Origin: Sphingosinicella sp. BN140058 | GTDB lineage: Bacteria > Pseudomonadota > Alphaproteobacteria > Sphingomonadales > Sphingomonadaceae | DNA: 64,000 nt | Assembly: GCF_004135585.1 (NCBI RefSeq) | Contig: NZ_CP035501.1 | Coordinates: forward strand, 5,155,501-5,219,500 | Direction: 5' to 3' | In this document: positions 16,478 to 26,188 of the stretch, piece by piece | Numbering within the stretch: position 1 is the stretch's first letter | Layout of the letters: each line of letters starts with the position of its first letter | Notes under the pieces: model-generated | What the model was told of the DNA's origin: nothing | The model's input: the letters and a program-made list of their open reading frames with translations, nothing else | Databases searched by the model: none | Translations under genes and position numbers: made by a program

Positions 16478-17323
16478 ATGCTGAACGCCCTTTCGGTCGA
16501 CGTCGAGGATTGGTTCCAGGTCGGCGCCTTCGAGACCGTGATCGACAAGACCGATTGGGACGGTCTCGAACGCCGAGTCGAGTGCAACACGGACGCCGTG
16601 CTCGCCTTGTTCGCGGAAGCCGATGTCCAGGCGACCTTCTTCACCCTGGGGTGGGTCGCCGAGCGCCACCCGCGGCTGATCCGCCGGATCGTCGAGGCGG
16701 GGCATGAGATCGCCAGCCATGGCTGGGATCACGACCGGGTCTTCACCATGACTCCTGCTCTGTTCCGGGCCGATCTGAAGCGGGCGCATGCGGCGATCGC
16801 GGACGCTGCCGGGGTGGCGCCGACCGGCTATCGGGCGCCGAGCTTCTCGATTGACGCCCGTACGCCATGGGCCCACGCGGTGCTGGCGGAAGAGGGTTAT
16901 GCTTATTCGTCCAGCGTCGCGCCGATCGCGCACGATCATTATGGCTGGCGCGAAGCACCGCGCTTCGCCCACCGCCCGCTTCCCGGGTCGGAACTCATCG
17001 AATTGCCGGTGACCACTGTCGAGTTTGCCGGCCGCAGGATGGCAGCCGGCGGCGGCGGCTTCTTTCGCCTGCTTCCTTATGCCTTCTCCAACTGGGCCGT
17101 CGGCCGCGTCAACCGCATCGAGCAACGGCCCGCAATCTTCTATTTCCACCCCTGGGAGATCGATCCGGGTCAGCCAAGGATCGCGCACGCGCCACTCAAA
17201 TCACGGATCCGCCATTACACCAATCTGGAAAGGATGCGCCCCAAGCTGATGAGATTGTTCAAGTCTCATCGATGGGGTCGTACCGATCAGGTCGTCTCTG
17301 AAGAGCGGGCACGGCTGGCATGA
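16478..17323 (+). CDS. XrtA-system polysaccharide deacetylase
   Basis: NodB-homology deacetylase expected to remove acetyl groups from amino sugars in the polymer, 281 residues. Visible motifs are the N-terminal SVDVEDWFQV (catalytic base and metal Asp), TFFTLGWVAERHP, the metal-binding SHGWDHDRVF, the arginine motif GYRAPSFSID and the C-terminal FYFHPWEIDPGQPR. No signal peptide is visible, as usual for this subfamily, so it may act on the cytoplasmic side. The stop overlaps the FemAB gene (ATGA). Confidence 0.92.
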   Translation: MLNALSVDVEDWFQVGAFETVIDKTDWDGLERRVECNTDAVLALFAEADVQATFFTLGWVAERHPRLIRRIVEAGHEIASHGWDHDRVFTMTPALFRADLKRAHAAIADAAGVAPTGYRAPSFSIDARTPWAHAVLAEEGYAYSSSVAPIAHDHYGWREAPRFAHRPLPGSELIELPVTTVEFAGRRMAAGGGGFFRLLPYAFSNWAVGRVNRIEQRPAIFYFHPWEIDPGQPRIAHAPLKSRIRHYTNLERMRPKLMRLFKSHRWGRTDQVVSEERARLA

Positions 17324-18345
17324 ACGCGCTGACGCCGATCCGCACTGTGCGCGCCGCAACGCCCGCCGATTACGCAGCGGTGGCAGCGTTCGTGCGCGGC
17401 CATCCGGATGCCGAGCCGTTCCATCTTCCCGCCTGGTCGAGCGCGGTCGAGCGCGGCTGCGGCCAGGCCGCGCACATTCTCGTCGCCGAAGATGTCGTGG
17501 GCAAGATCAGGGGCGTGCTGCCGCTCAGTGAAATGCGCTCGCCTTTGTTCGGGTCGGCCCTGGTCTCGACCGGCTTCGGCGTCGGCGGTGGCATTCTCGG
17601 CGACGGTGGCGACGCGCTTGCCGATGCTGCCTGGTCGCTGGCACAGGCGCGCGGCTGCGCCAGCGTCGAGCTTCGCGGCGGCGTGCTGCCGACGGACTGG
17701 GCGCGCTGCGGGAATACCTATGCCGGCTTCGTACGGGATCTGCCGTCGGCCGAAGACGCGATCCTGCAGGCGATTCCGCGCAAGCAGCGCGCGGAGGTCC
17801 GTCGTTCGCTGACCCTGGGGCTGGAGGTTTCGGTCGGTCGCGACCAGGATGCGCATTACCGCGTCTACAGCGAGAGCGTGCGCAATCTCGGCACGCCGGT
17901 CTTCCCGTGCAGCCTGTTCGCGGCGATGCTGGAGGCCTTCGGCGACGATGCCGACATCCTCGTCGTGCGCAAGGATGGCGTGCCGGTCGCGGCCGTCCTC
18001 AGCCTCTATTTCCGCGGCACGGTCTTTCCCTATTGGGGGGGCGGCACCGCCGCGGCGCGCGCGCTCCGGGCCAACGAGTGCATGTATTTCGCCCTGATGC
18101 GGCATGCGGCCGCGCGCGGCTGCAACCGGTTCGATTTCGGCCGCTCCAAGCTCGGCACCGGCGCCTACGCCTTCAAGAAAAACTGGGGATTTGCGCCGCA
18201 ACCGCTTGTTTACGCGACGAAGGGTGAGGCGCGGCAAACCAATCCACTGAGTCCGAAATACCGGCTCCAGGTGGCAGCCTGGAAGAAGATGCCGCTCTGG
18301 CTCGCCAATCGGATCGGGCCGCCGATCGCCCGGGGGCTCGGATGA
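17320..18345 (+). CDS. FemAB family protein, XrtA/PEP-CTERM system-associated
   Basis: A 341-residue GNAT-fold protein of the FemAB/peptidoglycan-bridge type. The segment AEDAILQAIPRKQRAEVRRSLTLG and the C-terminal NRFDFGRSKLGTGAYAFKKNWGF block are characteristic. Such enzymes transfer aminoacyl or acyl groups to amino groups, so it may decorate amino sugars exposed by the neighbouring deacetylase; that link is inference. It is the second acyltransferase of this fold in the locus. Starts and ends with ATGA overlaps to its neighbours. Confidence 0.88.
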   Translation: MNALTPIRTVRAATPADYAAVAAFVRGHPDAEPFHLPAWSSAVERGCGQAAHILVAEDVVGKIRGVLPLSEMRSPLFGSALVSTGFGVGGGILGDGGDALADAAWSLAQARGCASVELRGGVLPTDWARCGNTYAGFVRDLPSAEDAILQAIPRKQRAEVRRSLTLGLEVSVGRDQDAHYRVYSESVRNLGTPVFPCSLFAAMLEAFGDDADILVVRKDGVPVAAVLSLYFRGTVFPYWGGGTAAARALRANECMYFALMRHAAARGCNRFDFGRSKLGTGAYAFKKNWGFAPQPLVYATKGEARQTNPLSPKYRLQVAAWKKMPLWLANRIGPPIARGLG

Positions 18346-19547
18346 GCGAGATCCTGTTCCTCGCCCACCGCATCCCGTACCCGCCGGATCGCGGCGACAA
18401 GATCCGATCGTGGAACATCCTGAAGGCGCTGGCGGGGTTGGGCACCGTCCATCTCGCGGCCTTTGCCGATGACGAGGCGGACGCGGCGCATCTGCCGGCG
18501 CTTGGTGCGGCTTTGGGCGGTCGCCTGGGCGAGGCGCACGTCGAGATCCGCCGCACCGGCAGAGCGGCGGCGGCGCTGCGCGCGCTGGCCTCGGGCAAAC
18601 CGGTGTCGCTGACCCTGTTCGACAGCCGGGAGCTGCGCAGCTTCGTCGATCGGATCAGCCGCGAGCGGCCGATCTCCACCTGCTTCGCCTTCTCGGGGCA
18701 AATGGCGCAGTTCGTACCCAAGGGGGCACGGCTGGTAATGGACTTCGTCGACATGGATTCGGCCAAGTTTCAGGCTTATGCAGGGGCGGGGGGGCTGCTG
18801 GCGCCGATCCACCAGCGCGAGGCCGAGAAACTCTTCGCCTTCGAGCGCGCCACCGCGGCGCGAGCGGCGGTGAGCCTGTTCGTGAGCGACGCCGAAGCGG
18901 CGTTGTTCAAGGCGCGTGCTGCGCTCGCCGATGCCGACATCCGCGCGCTTCACAATGGCGTCGACCTCGATTTCTACGATCCTCACGCCCGCTTCGAGCG
19001 CGGCTCCCGTTCGGAAGCACCATTGCTCGTCTTCACGGGACAGATGGACTATGCGCCCAACGTCGACGCCGTGCGCTGGTTCGCCCAAGCCGTTCTGCCT
19101 GCGGTGCCGACGGCACGGTTCGCGATCGTCGGGCGCAACCCGTCGGACGCGGTGCGAAGGCTCGCCTCGCACCCGCGAATCCTCGTCACCGGCGCCGTGC
19201 CGGACGTGCGCACCTGGCTCGCCGCCGCCGATGTCGTTGTCGCGCCGCTTCGGATCGCGCGCGGCATTCAGAACAAGGTGCTGGAGGCGATGGCAATGGC
19301 GCGCCCGGTCGTTGCTTCGCCCGCGGCGTTCGAGGGCATCGAAGCGACGCCGGGCCGCGACCTGCTGGTCGCCGACACCGCCGACGCGCAGGCCAAGACG
19401 ATCCGCCATCTCCTGTGCGACCCCGTCCGCGCAGCAACGATCGGGGCGGCGGCACGGCGCCGGATGGAGGAAGCCTATCGTTGGGAGGTGCGCCTGGCGC
19501 CGCTTGCCAACATCGTCGGCATACCACGGCGAGTACAAGCGGCATGA
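18342..19547 (+). CDS. XrtA/PEP-CTERM system glycosyltransferase (family 1-like)
   Basis: GT-B sugar transferase, 401 residues. The N-terminal domain begins ILFLAHRIPYPPDRGDKIRSW, the usual start of this exosortase-linked family. The C-terminal donor-binding domain has LVFTGQMDYAPNVDAVRWF, VGRNPSDAVRRLA and the RIARGIQNKVLEAMAMARPVV block that holds the donor-sugar glutamate. It probably adds one sugar of the repeat unit; the donor is unknown. It is the only glycosyltransferase seen in this window, so others needed for a repeat unit must lie elsewhere. Confidence 0.9.
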   Translation: MSEILFLAHRIPYPPDRGDKIRSWNILKALAGLGTVHLAAFADDEADAAHLPALGAALGGRLGEAHVEIRRTGRAAAALRALASGKPVSLTLFDSRELRSFVDRISRERPISTCFAFSGQMAQFVPKGARLVMDFVDMDSAKFQAYAGAGGLLAPIHQREAEKLFAFERATAARAAVSLFVSDAEAALFKARAALADADIRALHNGVDLDFYDPHARFERGSRSEAPLLVFTGQMDYAPNVDAVRWFAQAVLPAVPTARFAIVGRNPSDAVRRLASHPRILVTGAVPDVRTWLAAADVVVAPLRIARGIQNKVLEAMAMARPVVASPAAFEGIEATPGRDLLVADTADAQAKTIRHLLCDPVRAATIGAAARRRMEEAYRWEVRLAPLANIVGIPRRVQAA

Positions 19548-21100
19548 ATTCCGCGCTGCCGATCGCGGCGTCGGCTCGGCCGGCCGACTCTCCAGCGGGC
19601 CGGATCTGGCGCCCGCACCTGCTTGCGCTCGCCGCCGTCTGTGGCGCCTTCCTGCTGCTCTTCCACCATGATCTCATCGACATGATTCACATCTGGTGGC
19701 GCAGCCCGACGTTCAACCATTGCTTCCTGGTGCCGCCGATCGCCTTATGGCTGGTGTCGCTGCGCCTGCCGGAGCTGCGTCAGCTGACGCCGTCCGCATG
19801 GCTCCCCGGCCTTCTGCTTGGCGGCGGCGGTGCGCTGTTGTGGCTGCTGGGCGATGCGGGCGGGGTGGCGCTCGCCCGGCACCTCGCGCTCGTGCTGATC
19901 TTCCAAGGGGCGGTGATCGCGCTGCTCGGCAAGTCGGTTGCGCGGGGCATCGCTTTCCCACTCTTCTATCTGCTGTTCGCCATTCCGGCCGGTGAGGAAG
20001 CGGTGCCGCCGATGCAGACGGTCACGGCGGAAATCACCATGTTGCTGCTGCAGCTCAGCCAGGTGCCCGCCCACATCGAGGGCATCTTCATCACCACGCC
20101 GATCGGCCTGTTCGAAGTCGCCGAAGCCTGTTCGGGCGTCCGCTTCCTTATCGCCATGATCGCCTACGGGGCGCTGGTCGCCAATCTCTGCTTCCGCAGC
20201 TGGGCGCGCCGGCTCGCCTTCCTGGCCGCCGCGACGGCGATCCCGATCTTCGCCAACGGCGTCCGGGCGTGGGGGACGATCTACGCCGCCGAGCGCACCG
20301 GCAGCCTCCAATATGCGGTCGGCTTCGATCACATCCTCTACGGCTGGATCTTCTTCGCGGTCGTCATGGTGCTGATCATGGCTGCGGGCTGGCGGTTCTT
20401 CGACCGCAAGGTTGGCGACGCGTGGTTTGACCCGTCGACACTGCCGGCCGTGCCGGTCACCAGGCGCAGGCTGATCGAGGTTGCGGCCGCCGTGGTCGTG
20501 CTTGCCGCCGCACCGCCGCTCTGGTCGGCGCTGATCGCGGCGACAGGCAGCAGCGCCACACCGCACGAGATCGCGATGCCGCAGGTTCGCGGCTGGACCC
20601 AGGTGCCGGCGGATCGAGGTCGACCGTGGCGGCCCCATTTCGCCGGCGCCGATGCACTGCGGCTGCAGCGTTATCGGAATGCCGCCGGGCAAGAGGTCGA
20701 CCTCGCCATCGCCGTCTTCGCCCGGCAGACGGAGGGGCGCGAACTGGTCGGCTACGGCCAGGGTGCCGTCGGTCCGGAGGATGTCTGGGCGTGGACAGCC
20801 GACGCGCTGCCGCCTGACGGTGGCAAGGCGGAGCGGATCGCATCGCACGGCGAGATCCGTGAGGTCCTGACTTTCTATCGGGTCGGCGGCATCGTCACCG
20901 GCAATGCGGCGGCGGTGAAGCTCGAGACGATGCGCGTGCGACTGCTCGGCGGACCGCAGCGCGCGGTGGCGGTTCTCGTCTCCGCGCCCGAACCGGCCAA
21001 GGGCGTCAGCCCCCGCCCGGCGTTGGACGGTTTCCTTTCGTCGCTTGGGCCAGTCGCAACGCTTGCGGACGGCGCCTCCACTGCGCCACAGCCACGCTGA
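19544..21100 (+). CDS. xrtA: Exosortase A fused to an EpsI domain
   Basis: Membrane transpeptidase-like protease that cleaves PEP-CTERM sorting signals. The 518-residue protein has about eight membrane helices in residues 25-285 and the catalytic triad Cys196 (EACSGVRFL), Arg241 (FANGVRAWG) and His263 (FDHILYGW). After a short linker and one further helix (about 307-330), residues 340-518 match the EpsI-type periplasmic domain (GWTQVPADRGRPWRPHF, LAIAVFARQTEGRELVGYG). The start at 19544 overlaps the glycosyltransferase stop; upstream in-frame sequence belongs to that gene in another frame. Confidence 0.95.
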   Translation: MNSALPIAASARPADSPAGRIWRPHLLALAAVCGAFLLLFHHDLIDMIHIWWRSPTFNHCFLVPPIALWLVSLRLPELRQLTPSAWLPGLLLGGGGALLWLLGDAGGVALARHLALVLIFQGAVIALLGKSVARGIAFPLFYLLFAIPAGEEAVPPMQTVTAEITMLLLQLSQVPAHIEGIFITTPIGLFEVAEACSGVRFLIAMIAYGALVANLCFRSWARRLAFLAAATAIPIFANGVRAWGTIYAAERTGSLQYAVGFDHILYGWIFFAVVMVLIMAAGWRFFDRKVGDAWFDPSTLPAVPVTRRRLIEVAAAVVVLAAAPPLWSALIAATGSSATPHEIAMPQVRGWTQVPADRGRPWRPHFAGADALRLQRYRNAAGQEVDLAIAVFARQTEGRELVGYGQGAVGPEDVWAWTADALPPDGGKAERIASHGEIREVLTFYRVGGIVTGNAAAVKLETMRVRLLGGPQRAVAVLVSAPEPAKGVSPRPALDGFLSSLGPVATLADGASTAPQPR

Positions 21101-23028
21101 TGTGTGGCATAGCCGGTCTCTTTCACCCTCTGGTTCCCAAGCCCGTCGATCCTGCGCGGATCCGGGCGATGGTGGACACGCTCGCCCATCGTGGCCCCGA
21201 CGGCAGCGGCGTCTGGACCGCGCCGGGTGTCGGCCTCGGCCACCGGCGGCTTTCGATCATCGATCTGGAAGGCGGCGTCCAGCCGATGCTCTCGGCCGAC
21301 GGCAAGCTCGCTCTGACCTACAATGGCGAGATCTACAATTTCCGCGAGGTTCGCGCGGAGCTGGAAGCGAAAGGGCATTTCTTCCGCACCGACAGCGACA
21401 CCGAGGTGATCCTCGCCGCCTGGCGGCAATGGGGCGAGGAATGCCTGTCGCGGTTCAACGGCATGTTTGCTTTCGCGCTCTACGATTCGAGCCGAGACAG
21501 CCTTTTCCTCGCGCGAGACCGCCTCGGCGTCAAACCTCTATTCTATGCGACACTTGCGGATGGCGGCCTGATCTTCGCATCCGAACTGAAGGGCCTGCTC
21601 GCCCATCCTCTCCTGCGGCGGGAAGTCTCCCCGCACGCCGTCGAGGACTATCTCACGCTCGGCTACGTCCCCGACGACGCCTGCCTTGTCGAGGGCGTGC
21701 GCAAGCTTCCCGCCGGCCATGCTTTGCTTGTCCGGCGCGGCCGCCGCGTGCCCGAGCCGTCGCGCTGGTGGGACGTCGATTTCTCCAGCACGGTACGCGC
21801 GTCGGTGGCCTCACTCGAGGAGGAGATGGTCGAGCGTCTGCGGGAAGCCGTCCGCTCGCGCATGGTCGCCGACGTCCCGCTCGGCGCCTTCCTCTCGGGT
21901 GGCGTCGACAGTTCGGCGGTGGTCGCGCTGATGGCGGAGGCGAGCCGGGCCGCGGTCGAGACCTGCTCGATCGGCTTCACCGAGGCCGATCATGACGAGA
22001 CCGCCTTCGCCAAGATCGTCGCGGATCGCTTCGCCACCAGTCACCGCACGCGCCGGGTAGCCGCGGACGACTTCGCGCTGATCGACACGCTTGCCGACGC
22101 CTTCGACGAGCCGTTCGCGGACGCCTCGGCCCTTGCCACCTACCGCGTCTCGGAGCTCGCCCGCGAGCGCGTCAAGGTCGCGCTCTCCGGGGACGGCGCC
22201 GATGAGGCCTTCGCCGGCTATCGGCGCTACAAATTCTTCTCGGCCGAGGAGCGGGTGCGCGGCTTGCTGCCCCAGGGCGCGCGCGCGCTCGTCGGGAGAC
22301 TTGGCGATGCCTATCCAAAGCTCGACTGGGCGCCGCAGATGTTTCGCGCCAAGACGACGTTGCAGGCGCTCGGCCAATCGAGCGAGGAGGCCTATGCCTT
22401 TGCGGTCGGGGTTACGCCGCCACTTGCAAGATCAAGGCTTTACACGTCAGATCTCAGACGCTCTCTGCAAGGCCATCGTGGCGAGCAGCGCTATGTCGAG
22501 GCGATGCGGGCGGCACCTGCGCGCGATGCGCTCGGCCGGGCCCAATATGCGGACCTCAAGATCTGGCTGCCGGGAGACATCCTCACCAAGGTCGACCGGA
22601 CCTCGATGGCAGTGAGCCTGGAAGCACGTGAGCCCTTGCTCGATCACCGCCTGGTCGAATTCGCCGCGCGCCTGCCGACGCGGATGAAGCTGCGCGGCGG
22701 GACCGGCAAATATCTGATGAAGCGCGCCCTCGGCCGCTACCTTCCGGACGAGATCCTCCATCGCAAGAAGATGGGCTTCGTGACGCCGATCAGCGCCTGG
22801 TTCCGAGGACCGCTGGCCGGGGCGGCGGAAGCGATCGCGCGCAGCCCGGCCCTGGCCGAGCTCGGCTGGTTCGACGAGGCGGCGATCGCCAAGGCCGCGG
22901 CCGATCACCGGGCTGCGCGTGCCGATCATGGCCGGTTGCTGTGGCAGCTGCTGATGCTCGACAAGTCGCTCGGCCGGATCTTCGGGCTCGGCCAGGATCA
23001 GCCTCAATATAGGGCCTCGACGAAGTAG
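21100..23028 (+). CDS. XrtA/PEP-CTERM system amidotransferase (asparagine synthase-like)
   Basis: Glutamine-dependent amidotransferase, 642 residues. The N-terminal glutaminase domain begins MCGIAGLF with nucleophile Cys2 and contains [10 protein letters not shown] and YNGEIYNF. The synthetase domain has the PP-loop [16 protein letters not shown] and the [18 protein letters not shown] motif. Probably amidates a carboxyl group (for example a uronic acid) of the polymer or of a carrier-bound acid. Last gene of the XrtA operon: its start shares one base with the xrtA stop (TGATG), and its 3' end overlaps truA tail to tail by 25 bp. Confidence 0.92.
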   Translation: MCGIAGLFHPLVPKPVDPARIRAMVDTLAHRGPDGSGVWTAPGVGLGHRRLSIIDLEGGVQPMLSADGKLALTYNGEIYNFREVRAELEAKGHFFRTDSDTEVILAAWRQWGEECLSRFNGMFAFALYDSSRDSLFLARDRLGVKPLFYATLADGGLIFASELKGLLAHPLLRREVSPHAVEDYLTLGYVPDDACLVEGVRKLPAGHALLVRRGRRVPEPSRWWDVDFSSTVRASVASLEEEMVERLREAVRSRMVADVPLGAFLSGGVDSSAVVALMAEASRAAVETCSIGFTEADHDETAFAKIVADRFATSHRTRRVAADDFALIDTLADAFDEPFADASALATYRVSELARERVKVALSGDGADEAFAGYRRYKFFSAEERVRGLLPQGARALVGRLGDAYPKLDWAPQMFRAKTTLQALGQSSEEAYAFAVGVTPPLARSRLYTSDLRRSLQGHRGEQRYVEAMRAAPARDALGRAQYADLKIWLPGDILTKVDRTSMAVSLEAREPLLDHRLVEFAARLPTRMKLRGGTGKYLMKRALGRYLPDEILHRKKMGFVTPISAWFRGPLAGAAEAIARSPALAELGWFDEAAIAKAAADHRAARADHGRLLWQLLMLDKSLGRIFGLGQDQPQYRASTK

Positions 23029-23741
23029 AGCCCGTCGGGTGGCGCGTTGTAGCCGAGGGCAGAACGGTTTCGCGCTTCCAGCGCATCCTCCAGATCGTCC
23101 GCAGTCCACTTTCCGCGACCGACCAGCTGCAGGCAGCCGACCATCGACCGCACCTGGTGGTGCAGGAAGGAGCGGGCGGCGGCGTGCACCTCCAGCATGT
23201 CGCCGCGGCGGACGACATCGAGCCGGTCCAAGGTCTTGACCGGACTTTCGGCCTGGCATTGGACCGAGCGGAAAGTGGTGAAATCGTGCAGGCCGACGAG
23301 ACGCTGAGCGGCTTCGTCCATCGCATCGGCATCGAGCGGAACCGCCACCTGCCAGGCGCGGCTGGCGTCCAGCGTCAGCGGCGCGCGCCGATTGACGATC
23401 CGGTAGACGTAGCGACGCCCGATACAGCTGAACCGGGCATGCCAGTCGTCGGGCACGATCTCCGCCGAGAGGATCGCGATCGGGAGCGGGCGGAGCTTGG
23501 CGTTGAGACCTTCGCAGAGCCGGAACGGGGCAATCTCCTTTCCGATCTCGACATGGGCGGACATCGCGAGGGCATGGACGCCGGCATCGGTGCGGCCCGC
23601 CGCATGCAGGATCGCCGCTTCGCCGGTGATCGCTTCCACCGCCTCCTCGATCGCCTGCTGGACCGAGGGGCCGTGGTTCTGCCGCTGCCAGCCCATGAAC
23701 GGACCACCATCGAACTCGACGATCAGCCGGAAGCGAGTCAT
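23004..23741 (-). CDS. truA: tRNA pseudouridine(38-40) synthase
   Basis: Isomerises uridines 38-40 in the anticodon arm of tRNAs. The 245-residue protein has the start [21 protein letters not shown] and the catalytic Asp in [14 protein letters not shown], together with [11 protein letters not shown] near the C-terminus. Its start overlaps the fmt stop (ATGA), so fmt-truA form an operon, as in many bacteria. The 3' end overlaps the amidotransferase gene by 25 bp. Confidence 0.96.
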   Translation of the reverse strand: MTRFRLIVEFDGGPFMGWQRQNHGPSVQQAIEEAVEAITGEAAILHAAGRTDAGVHALAMSAHVEIGKEIAPFRLCEGLNAKLRPLPIAILSAEIVPDDWHARFSCIGRRYVYRIVNRRAPLTLDASRAWQVAVPLDADAMDEAAQRLVGLHDFTTFRSVQCQAESPVKTLDRLDVVRRGDMLEVHAAARSFLHHQVRSMVGCLQLVGRGKWTADDLEDALEARNRSALGYNAPPDGLYFVEALY

Positions 23742-24643
23742 CCGAGCTGTGCGCCGGCGGGAATGACGAAGCCGCGAAGGAGTTCGGAGGCCGTCATGGG
23801 GCCGCGCCCGGCGCGCTGGACGATCGACGGAACGATCGAGCCTTCCGCGCAGGCGATTGCGAGACCGTGATCGAGCACCGTTCCAGGCGCGCCGCTCAGG
23901 CTTCCGATCTCTGCGGCATGCACCTTGATCCGCTCGCCGCCATATTCGAAGAACGCACCCGGCACCGGGATGAAGGCACGCACTTGCCGCTCGACCTCGA
24001 CCGCTGAGCGAGTGAAATCGAGCTTGGCCTCCGCTTTCTCGATCTTCGACGCATAAGTGACGCCGTCGTCCGGCTGCACGATCGGGGTGATTGCATCGAG
24101 TTTGGCGAGGACGTCGACCATCAGCTCGGCGCCGATCCGCGCGAGCTCGTCGGTGAGATCGCCGGCGCTCTTGCGCTCGATCGGCGTGTCGCGGACCGCG
24201 AGCATCGGGCCGGTGTCGAGCCCGCGCTCCATCTGCATGATCGTGATCCCGGTATGGGCATCACCTGCCAGGATGGCGCGCTGAACCGGCGCAGCGCCCC
24301 GCCAGCGCGGCAGCAGCGAGCCGTGAACGTTGAGGCAGCCATGCCGCGGCGCTTCGAGGATCGGCAGCGGCAGGATCAGCCCGTAGGCGGCGACGACCGC
24401 GACATCGAGGTCGAGCGCACGAAAGGCGTCTTGCGCCTCGGCGTCTCGCAGGGTGAGCGGGGTCCGCACCGGTATCCCGGTCGCTTCGGCGCTCTGCTGC
24501 ACCGGCGAGGGGCGCAGCGCCTTGCCGCGTCCGGCGGGGCGGGGCGGCTGCGAATAGACGGCGACGACGTCGTGCCCGGCACCGAGCAAGGCGGCGAGGG
24601 TCGGCACGGCGAAATCGGGAGTTCCCATGAAGGCGATGCGCAT
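23738..24643 (-). CDS. fmt: Methionyl-tRNA formyltransferase
   Basis: Formylates initiator Met-tRNA using 10-formyl-tetrahydrofolate. The 301-residue protein begins [16 protein letters not shown], has the catalytic region [21 protein letters not shown] with Asn/His, and [17 protein letters not shown], followed by the C-terminal OB-like tRNA-binding domain. Together with truA downstream and the divergent recR and def genes it forms a translation and repair group; def (25373) removes the formyl group added by this enzyme. Confidence 0.96.
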   Translation of the reverse strand: MRIAFMGTPDFAVPTLAALLGAGHDVVAVYSQPPRPAGRGKALRPSPVQQSAEATGIPVRTPLTLRDAEAQDAFRALDLDVAVVAAYGLILPLPILEAPRHGCLNVHGSLLPRWRGAAPVQRAILAGDAHTGITIMQMERGLDTGPMLAVRDTPIERKSAGDLTDELARIGAELMVDVLAKLDAITPIVQPDDGVTYASKIEKAEAKLDFTRSAVEVERQVRAFIPVPGAFFEYGGERIKVHAAEIGSLSGAPGTVLDHGLAIACAEGSIVPSIVQRAGRGPMTASELLRGFVIPAGAQLG

Positions 24644-24726
24644 GGCGGCGCTCTAACCGGGGATGGGCCGCTCGTCATCCTTCACGGCGATTTGAAACCG
24701 TGCGCTGCCGCCGCTACCTAGTCGCC

Positions 24727-25323
24727 ATGGCCTCTCCCGAAATCGATGCGCTGACCCAGGCGCTTTCGCGCCTCCCCGGGCTCGGGCCGCGCTCGGCGCG
24801 TCGCGCCGTCCTGCACCTCCTCAAGAAACGAGAGGTGGCGCTGGCGCCGCTGCTGCGCGCGCTCGAGCAGGTCAACGAGCGGCTTTCGGTCTGTTCCAAT
24901 TGCGGCAACGTCGACACGGTGGATCCCTGTTCGGTCTGCTCCGACACGCGGCGCGACGATCGCCTGCTGTGCGTGGTCGAAGAGGTGTCGGATCTCTGGG
25001 CGCTCGACCGGTCGAGGCTGTTTCCGGGACGCTTTCACGTGCTCGGCGGGCGATTGTCGGCGCTGGAGGGGATCCGCCCCGAAGATCTCGGCATCGACCG
25101 ACTGGTCGCCCGGATTGCCGCCGGCGGCATCGACGAGGTCGTATTGGCGATGAACGCCACGCTCGAAGGACAGACCACCGCCCACTACCTCGCCGAGCGG
25201 CTGGAGACCTATCCCGTGCGGATCACCCAGCTTGCCCATGGCCTGCCGGTCGGCGGCGAGCTCGACTATCTCGACGAGGGTACGCTCGCCCAGGCGCTCC
25301 GAGCCCGGCGTCCGGTCTCATAA
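24727..25323 (+). CDS. recR: Recombination mediator RecR
   Basis: Works with RecO and RecF to load RecA at single-stranded gaps. The 198-residue protein has an N-terminal helix-hairpin-helix ([14 protein letters not shown]), a zinc finger with Cys56, Cys59, Cys68 and Cys71, and a Toprim domain ([29 protein letters not shown]). The ATG at 24727 is chosen because the family starts with this [18 protein letters not shown] segment; an in-frame start at 24700 would add nine residues. No dnaX/ybaB neighbour is present here. Confidence 0.95.
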   Translation: MASPEIDALTQALSRLPGLGPRSARRAVLHLLKKREVALAPLLRALEQVNERLSVCSNCGNVDTVDPCSVCSDTRRDDRLLCVVEEVSDLWALDRSRLFPGRFHVLGGRLSALEGIRPEDLGIDRLVARIAAGGIDEVVLAMNATLEGQTTAHYLAERLETYPVRITQLAHGLPVGGELDYLDEGTLAQALRARRPVS

Positions 25324-25372
25324 CGCCCCGTATAAGCTTGATTTTCGGCCTCCGCCCACCTATTTTTCGGCT

Positions 25373-25912
25373 ATGGCCATCCTCCCGATCATTGAGACAC
25401 CGGACCCCATTCTCCGGCAGAAATCCACGCCCGTCGAACAGGTTACGGACGAGATCCGTCAGCTGATCGACGACATGTTCGAGACGATGTATGCCGCGCC
25501 CGGCATCGGCCTCGCCGCCATCCAGGTCGGCGTTCCCAAGCGCTTGCTGGTGATCGATCTTCAGGAAGAAGAGGATGAGGACGGCAAGCCGATCCGCAAG
25601 CCGCTGGTCTTCATCAATCCCGAGATCCTCGAAGAATCCGATCAGTTCGTCCCCTATAATGAGGGCTGCCTCTCGATCCCGGAAATGTATGCCGAGGTCG
25701 ATCGCCCTGACCGGGTCCGTGCGCGCTGGCTCGACCGCGACGGCGTCGCCCACGAGGAAGAGCTGACCGGGCTGATCGCCGTTTGCCTGCAGCACGAGAT
25801 GGACCATCTCGAGGGCATCCTCTTCATCGACCATCTCTCCCGGCTGAAGCGCGAGATGATCCTCAAGAAGCTGTCCAAGTACCGCAAGGAGCGCGCCAAG
25901 CTGGCTGCGTAA
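25373..25912 (+). CDS. def: Peptide deformylase
   Basis: Metalloenzyme that removes the formyl group from new proteins. The 179-residue protein carries the three family motifs: GIGLAAIQVG (44-53), EGCLSIP with metal ligand Cys99, and QHEMDHLEG with His141, catalytic Glu142 and His145. The start at 25373 gives the standard MAILPIIETPDPILRQKS N-terminus; the longer frame from 25232 lies inside recR. The LDRDG insert and the KLSKYRKERAKLAA tail are normal for alphaproteobacterial type 1 enzymes. Confidence 0.97.
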   Translation: MAILPIIETPDPILRQKSTPVEQVTDEIRQLIDDMFETMYAAPGIGLAAIQVGVPKRLLVIDLQEEEDEDGKPIRKPLVFINPEILEESDQFVPYNEGCLSIPEMYAEVDRPDRVRARWLDRDGVAHEEELTGLIAVCLQHEMDHLEGILFIDHLSRLKREMILKKLSKYRKERAKLAA

Positions 25913-25935
25913 ACCACCTGGATCGTTGCACTACA

Positions 25936-26042
25936 CTCGTCATCCCAGCCTAAGCTGGGATCTCATCGCAGTTGAGCTTAGCGCCTGTGGCGAGCACCGC
26001 GCCTCTCGTCTCTGAGATCCCAGCGTGCGCTGGGATGACGAG
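25936..26042. repeat. Pair of inverted REP-like palindromic elements
   Basis: Two 30-bp units lie head to head at 25936-25965 and 26013-26042, 47 bp apart. The reverse complement of the first matches the second at 26 of 30 positions; only the four central bases differ. Each unit is itself palindromic (CCCAGC...GCTGGG). Dispersed GTCATCCCAGC-type repeats are common in sphingomonads and related alphaproteobacteria. After def, the pair could fold into a large stem and act as a transcription-end or mRNA-stabilising element; it has no T-run. The rest of the 276-bp gap shows no gene. Confidence 0.75.
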
Positions 26043-26188
26043 AAACTTCGTGACGACTTGGCCCGCCGCGGGGGGCAGGGCGCTCCTCCGCTTTTCTCCA
26101 CAGCTAAATCAGGGACTTCGCCGCCAGCCGCTTGAGCCTGGGACACGGCTCGCGTAAGTTCGCCCTTCGTTCCACCAGGGATCAGGGC

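Noticed and set aside
21748..21771. VPEPSRWW motif in the amidotransferase, resembling a PEP-CTERM signal
   Set aside because: It is internal, with no following membrane helix or Arg-rich tail, so it cannot be a sorting signal.
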